Of a stretch of DNA of 64,000 nt, positions 57,783 through 64,000 are shown in pieces. The stretch is from JBBEAM01 sp942491105 (GTDB lineage Bacteria; Pseudomonadota; Alphaproteobacteria; Kiloniellales; DSM-21159), in the NCBI GenBank assembly GCA_942491105.1, contig CALNZX010000012.1, positions 434,001 to 498,000 on the forward strand, in the 5' to 3' direction. The notes below the pieces were generated by a model. It saw only the letters and a program-made list of their open reading frames with translations. It had not been told where the DNA came from and did not search any database. Both the position numbers and the translations under genes were made by a program. Position 1 is the stretch's first letter. The number at the start of each line of letters is the position of its first letter.

Positions 57783-58343
57783 GTGTCCGAACCAGCTTCG
57801 ATTTCCACAGGCATCGCGAAACGCTATGCGACTGCTGTATTCGAATTGGCCAGCGAGGCCAAAAAGATCAAAGCCGTTGAGACGGATTTGACAGATTTGC
57901 ATGACGCAATGCAAACAAGCGACGATTTTCGCGCTCTGATCAATTCGCCGCTCTACAGCCGGGATCAGCAGGCGGATGCGATTGCCGCACTTGCCAAAAA
58001 GATGAAACTGTCGCCGATCATGACGAGCACGCTGTCTCTGATGGCGCAAAAGCGTCGTCTGTTCGTGCTGCCGCAGCTGGTTCAAACCCTGCGTGACATC
58101 ATCGCAGAGGATAAGGGCGAAGTGACTGCGGACGTGACCACCGCCAAGGCGCTGACCAAGACCCAGGCCGATAAACTGGCGGCATCGCTCAATAAGACAA
58201 CCGGCAAGACCGTGACACTGCACCAGACCGTGGATGAAAGCCTCATCGGCGGTTTGATTGTTAAAGTTGGCTCGAAGATGATCGACACGTCGATCCGCTC
58301 CAAGCTGAATTCCCTCCAGAATGTAATGAAAGAGGTCGGATAA
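57783..58343 (+). CDS. atpH: F1 ATP synthase delta subunit (segment C)
   Basis: A 186-residue stator subunit: SEPASISTGIAKRYATAVFE to GGLIVKVGSKMIDTSIRSKL. GTG 57783 was preferred over ATG 57777 because GAGAGG lies 6 bp before the GTG but directly against the ATG. First gene of atpHAGDC; its stop touches the atpA start. Confidence 0.94.
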   Translation: MSEPASISTGIAKRYATAVFELASEAKKIKAVETDLTDLHDAMQTSDDFRALINSPLYSRDQQADAIAALAKKMKLSPIMTSTLSLMAQKRRLFVLPQLVQTLRDIIAEDKGEVTADVTTAKALTKTQADKLAASLNKTTGKTVTLHQTVDESLIGGLIVKVGSKMIDTSIRSKLNSLQNVMKEVG

Positions 58344-59882
<1,539 letters not shown>

Positions 59883-59895
59883 GGAGAGATAGGCA

Positions 59896-60771
59896 ATGCC
59901 CAATCTCAAGGACCTTAAAAACCGGATCGCGAGCGTGAAAAACACGCGCAAGATCACGAAGGCCATGCAAATGGTTGCCGCGGCGAAGCTTCGCCGCGCG
60001 CAGGAAGCTGCCGAAGCGTCCCGTCCCTATACGGAGCGTTTCAACGCCGTAATGTCGTCGCTTGCGGCCTCTGTCGGTGGCTCGGACACTGCGCCCAAAC
60101 TGCTGAGCGGTACGGGTAAAGAAGACGTTCATCTGCTGGTCGTCATGACGGCTGAAAAAGGACTGTGCGGCGGGTTCAACTCGAACATCGCCAAGAAGGC
60201 CCGCGCCCATGCGCAGAAGCTGATTGCGGACGGCAAACAGGTGAAAATCCTGACCGTCGGCAAAAAAGGCCGTGATCAGCTCAAGCGTGATCTGGGCAAG
60301 CACTTCGTCGGCCACGTCGATCTGACCGAAGTCAAGCGCGTCGGGTTCACCGATGCGCAGGGCATCGCGAAGGACGTTCTTGTCCGCTTCGATGAAGGCG
60401 AGTTTGACGTGGCGACGATCTTCTTTTCGGAGTTCGTCAACGTGGTCAGCCAGATCCCGACGGCTTTGCAGATCATTCCGGCCAAGCTGGATGGCGATGC
60501 AGGGGCTACCTCTGACGCGCTGTTCGACTATGAGCCATCGGAAGAAGCGATCCTCGCGGACCTTCTGCCGCGTGGTGTGGCAACGGCCATCTTCTCGGCG
60601 CTGTTGGAAAACGGTGCGTCCGAACAGGGTGCGCGCATGTCCGCAATGGACAACGCGACGCGCAACGCGGGCGAGATGATCGAGGACCTGACAATCGAAT
60701 ACAACCGGTCCCGTCAGGCTGTCATCACCAACGAGCTGATCGAAATCATTTCCGGCGCGGAAGCGCTGTAA
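59896..60771 (+). CDS. atpG: F1 ATP synthase gamma subunit (segment C)
   Basis: 291 residues: MPNLKDLKNRIASVKNTRKI, VMTAEKGLCGGFNSNIAKKA and RMSAMDNATRNAGEMIEDLT. It lacks the longer middle insertion of the segment A gamma subunit. Preceded by AAGGAGAG, a strong ribosome site. Third in the operon. Confidence 0.97.
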   Translation: MPNLKDLKNRIASVKNTRKITKAMQMVAAAKLRRAQEAAEASRPYTERFNAVMSSLAASVGGSDTAPKLLSGTGKEDVHLLVVMTAEKGLCGGFNSNIAKKARAHAQKLIADGKQVKILTVGKKGRDQLKRDLGKHFVGHVDLTEVKRVGFTDAQGIAKDVLVRFDEGEFDVATIFFSEFVNVVSQIPTALQIIPAKLDGDAGATSDALFDYEPSEEAILADLLPRGVATAIFSALLENGASEQGARMSAMDNATRNAGEMIEDLTIEYNRSRQAVITNELIEIISGAEAL

Positions 60772-60790
60772 GATATTGGAGTAACACGAC

Positions 60791-62218
<1,428 letters not shown>

Positions 62219-62230
62219 GGAGGCTCTGTT

Positions 62231-62659
62231 ATGGCAGACACGATGCAATTCGATCTGGTGTCGCCTGAGCGGCGCCTGGCTTCGGCTCAGGTCACGTCGG
62301 TGCAGATCCCGGGACTGGATGGCGACCTGACCGCGATGGCGGGTCACACCGCCACCATTACGTCCCTGCGTCCAGGTATCCTGGTTGTGGATGCCCCCGA
62401 GGGCCAGTCCAAATATGTGGTCACCGGTGGGTTCGCCGAGATCACGGCGGCGGGTGTTTCGGTTCTTGCAGAACGTGCGTTGTCCCGTGAGGAAATGACG
62501 CAGGAGAAGATGGACGAGCTGATGGAGGAGGCCAAGAATACCTACTCCAAGGTTAAGGAAGAGACGGATAACGAGCCTGGTCCGGTCGACGACGCGGCCA
62601 AGCTTCTGGCCGATATGGTCGCCATGGGCGATCATATGGGTCTTTCCGCCAAACCCTGA
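62231..62659 (+). CDS. atpC: F1 ATP synthase epsilon subunit (segment C)
   Basis: 142 residues: MQFDLVSPERRLASAQVTSV, GLDGDLTAMAGHTATITSLR and VTGGFAEITAAGVSVLAERA. The C-terminal part differs strongly from the segment A protein and ends DHMGLSAKP. Last gene of the operon, followed by a terminator. Confidence 0.95.
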   Translation: MADTMQFDLVSPERRLASAQVTSVQIPGLDGDLTAMAGHTATITSLRPGILVVDAPEGQSKYVVTGGFAEITAAGVSVLAERALSREEMTQEKMDELMEEAKNTYSKVKEETDNEPGPVDDAAKLLADMVAMGDHMGLSAKP

Positions 62660-62680
62660 GCCACCCAAGATTTTTTCAGA

Positions 62681-62707
62681 AGGCCCCGCATGTTTGTGGG
62701 GCCTTTT
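62681..62707 (+). terminator. Rho-independent terminator after atpC
   Basis: Stem AGGCCCCGCA with TGTGGGGCCT (one G-T pair), loop TGTT, then TTT. It closes the segment C atp operon 20 bp after atpC. Confidence 0.88.
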
Positions 62708-62779
62708 GCGTTTCCTTAGGTGACGTTTTTTTGCCATAAGCACAGGGTACAGACGCACGGTCACAGGGAGCAGAATAAA

Positions 62780-63130
62780 GTGAAAATGTTACGCAGCTCG
62801 ATTGTCGGTGTGGATAACGGCGATGAGATCCTGTTTCAGGATTTCGAGGACGGTGGTGAAATGTGGACCGGTCGCGGCCAGCGGGAGAGGCGGCGGCGGA
62901 TCAAATTCTCGCAGAAGTTTTTCGAGCCACCTACAGTTCAGTTGTCGATCTCGCTCTGGGACATGGACGCGGGAACGGTGCTGCGTGCGGATGTGACCGC
63001 CGAGGCAGTGACCAAAAACGGCTTTGATATGGTGTTTCGCACTTGGGGCGATACCAAGGTGGCACGGGTCCGCATCGCATGGTTGGCGATTGGCGAGCTT
63101 GTTGACGATGATCTTTGGGATGTCAGCTGA
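62780..63130 (+). CDS. H-type lectin domain protein
   Basis: About 116 residues, almost wholly one H-type lectin-like domain: ILFQDFEDGGEMWTGRGQR, KFSQKFFEPPTVQLSISLWD, VTKNGFDMVFRTWGDTKVAR and RIAWLAIGEL. GTG 62780 was chosen (CAGGGAG 9 bp upstream) because related proteins begin MK; ATG 62786 is an alternative. No signal peptide, so it probably stays in the cytoplasm. The ligand is unknown. Found between atpC and prs, a common roseobacter order. Confidence 0.75.
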   Translation: MKMLRSSIVGVDNGDEILFQDFEDGGEMWTGRGQRERRRRIKFSQKFFEPPTVQLSISLWDMDAGTVLRADVTAEAVTKNGFDMVFRTWGDTKVARVRIAWLAIGELVDDDLWDVS

Positions 63131-63149
63131 GACGCTGTGCTCTGCGGGT

Positions 63150-63177
63150 ACTGGTCTCTCTCAAGCGAGAGACCAGT
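63150..63177. terminator. Hairpin between convergent lectin and prs genes
   Basis: An 11-bp perfect inverted repeat (ACTGGTCTCTC with GAGAGACCAGT) around a 6-nt loop, between the two convergent genes. There is no long T-run on either side, so it is a likely but weak bidirectional terminator. Confidence 0.6.
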
Positions 63178-63224
63178 GAGTTTAAAGATGAAGTGAAGGC
63201 GGTGACTGCTTCGGTTGGCGGCCC

Positions 63225-64000
63225 TCAGTCGACAGTGTACATGCCGTCGTAAATTGGGCCCAACGAGTCTTGTTCGAATAGAGAGGACACGGATGAACCG
63301 TTCCAGATGTTCAGGATTGCCTGTGCGAACATAGGGGCGGTCGGGACGATCCGGATGTTCGGCGCTTTCTTGACTGCCTCTGTCGGTTGGATCGTGTCTG
63401 TGATTACAAGCGATTTCATGACCGAATTTGTCACGCGCTCCACGGCGGGGCCGGACATGACACCGTGGCTGATATAGGCGTGGACCTCTTTCGCACCGTT
63501 TTCCAGCAGGACCTCAGCGGCCTTGCACAAGGTGCCTGCCGTGTCGCAGATGTCGTCGACGATGAGGCAGGTTTTACCGCGCACATCACCGATCACGGTC
63601 ATTTCGGACACTTCGCCTGCTTTCTCGCGGCGCTTGTCGACGATGGCGAGCGGGGCGTTGAGGCGCTTGGCAAGCTCGCGGGCGCGGGCAACGCCTCCCA
63701 CATCGGGGGAGATGATCAGCAGGTCTTCCATCTGGTCCTTGAATGCATCCTTGATGTCCAGCGCGAACACCGGCGAGGCGTATAGGTTGTCTACCGGTAT
63801 ATCGAAGAAGCCCTGGATCTGGGCTGCGTGCAGGTCCATTGTCAGGATCCGCTCGATCCCGGTGCCGACCATCATGTTGGCGACCAGTTTGGCGGTGATG
63901 GGGGTGCGTGCCTTGGTGCGGCGATCCTGACGAGCGTAGCCGAAGTAGGGAAGCACTGCCGTGACCCGCCGCGCGGAGGAGCGGCGCAGGGCGTCCGCCA
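63225..64000 (-). CDS. prs: Ribose-phosphate pyrophosphokinase (5' partial)
   Basis: Makes PRPP from ribose 5-phosphate and ATP. The frame is open to the window edge (DALRRSSARRVTAVLPYFGY), so about 80 N-terminal residues lie outside. Visible are YARQDRRTKARTPITAKLVA, TMDLHAAQIQGFFDIPVDNL, DVGGVARARELAKRL and the PRPP-binding CLIVDDICDTAGTLCKAAE. The C-terminus (GPIYDGMYTVD) is complete. Confidence 0.95.
   Translation of the reverse strand, partial: ADALRRSSARRVTAVLPYFGYARQDRRTKARTPITAKLVANMMVGTGIERILTMDLHAAQIQGFFDIPVDNLYASPVFALDIKDAFKDQMEDLLIISPDVGGVARARELAKRLNAPLAIVDKRREKAGEVSEMTVIGDVRGKTCLIVDDICDTAGTLCKAAEVLLENGAKEVHAYISHGVMSGPAVERVTNSVMKSLVITDTIQPTEAVKKAPNIRIVPTAPMFAQAILNIWNGSSVSSLFEQDSLGPIYDGMYTVD

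Overview
This window does not read as one genome. Its gene content, base composition and broken genes suggest three unrelated bacterial segments joined end to end.

Segment A (1 to about 46,886) is GC-rich and alphaproteobacterial. Gene order and protein style suggest a Rhodospirillales-type organism. It opens with a TRAP transporter of the 2-oxo-acid-binding (TakP/DctP) type, followed in the same direction by a two-gene indolepyruvate:ferredoxin oxidoreductase. After tRNA-Ser(CGA) and an exbB-exbD-exbD-tonB cluster comes a large corrinoid methyl-transfer region. A six-gene minus-strand operon encodes an MttB-family methyltransferase without pyrrolysine, a corrinoid protein, DUF1638, a Virulence_fact-family protein, a methyl-H4folate methyltransferase and a RACo-like reactivating protein. 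Two further MttB paralogues follow, one of them behind a DadA-like FAD oxidoreductase. Between them lies an unassigned cassette: a very long Orn/Lys/Arg-type decarboxylase, an ATP-grasp ligase and a C45 (penicillin acyltransferase-like) amidase/acyltransferase. An 18-codon ORF overlaps the decarboxylase start. Then comes a housekeeping run: rplU-rpmA-obg-proB-proA-nadD-rsfS-rlmH, gpmA, an envC-like gene, ctpA, a divergent polysaccharide deacetylase and rppH. A complete F1 ATP synthase operon atpHAGDC lies on the minus strand, followed by a VOC protein and a priA gene that is cut off.

Segment B (about 46,886 to 51,400) is much more AT-rich and Bacteroidota-like. It holds the 3' part of a TonB-dependent receptor, a DUF4249 lipoprotein and a large MG2-type protein with a plug-like C-terminus. 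The receptor and the MG2 protein each carry one apparent single-base frameshift in or beside a homopolymer, which looks like sequencing error.

Segment C (about 51,400 to 64,000) has intermediate GC and Rhodobacteraceae (roseobacter) style: a C-terminally cut M23 peptidase, clpA, gloB, a methyltransferase, an acidic Ca-binding-like repeat protein, a second complete F1 operon atpHAGDC on the plus strand, an H-type lectin-domain protein and a partial prs.

The simplest reading is a chimeric (misassembled or concatenated) contig. Within-segment operons can be trusted, but no inference should cross the junctions. The best biological leads are the decarboxylase/ATP-grasp/C45 cassette with its leader ORF, the three-MttB corrinoid region with Arg-rich tails, and the TRAP-IOR operon. 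No computation was run; base-composition statements are by eye.
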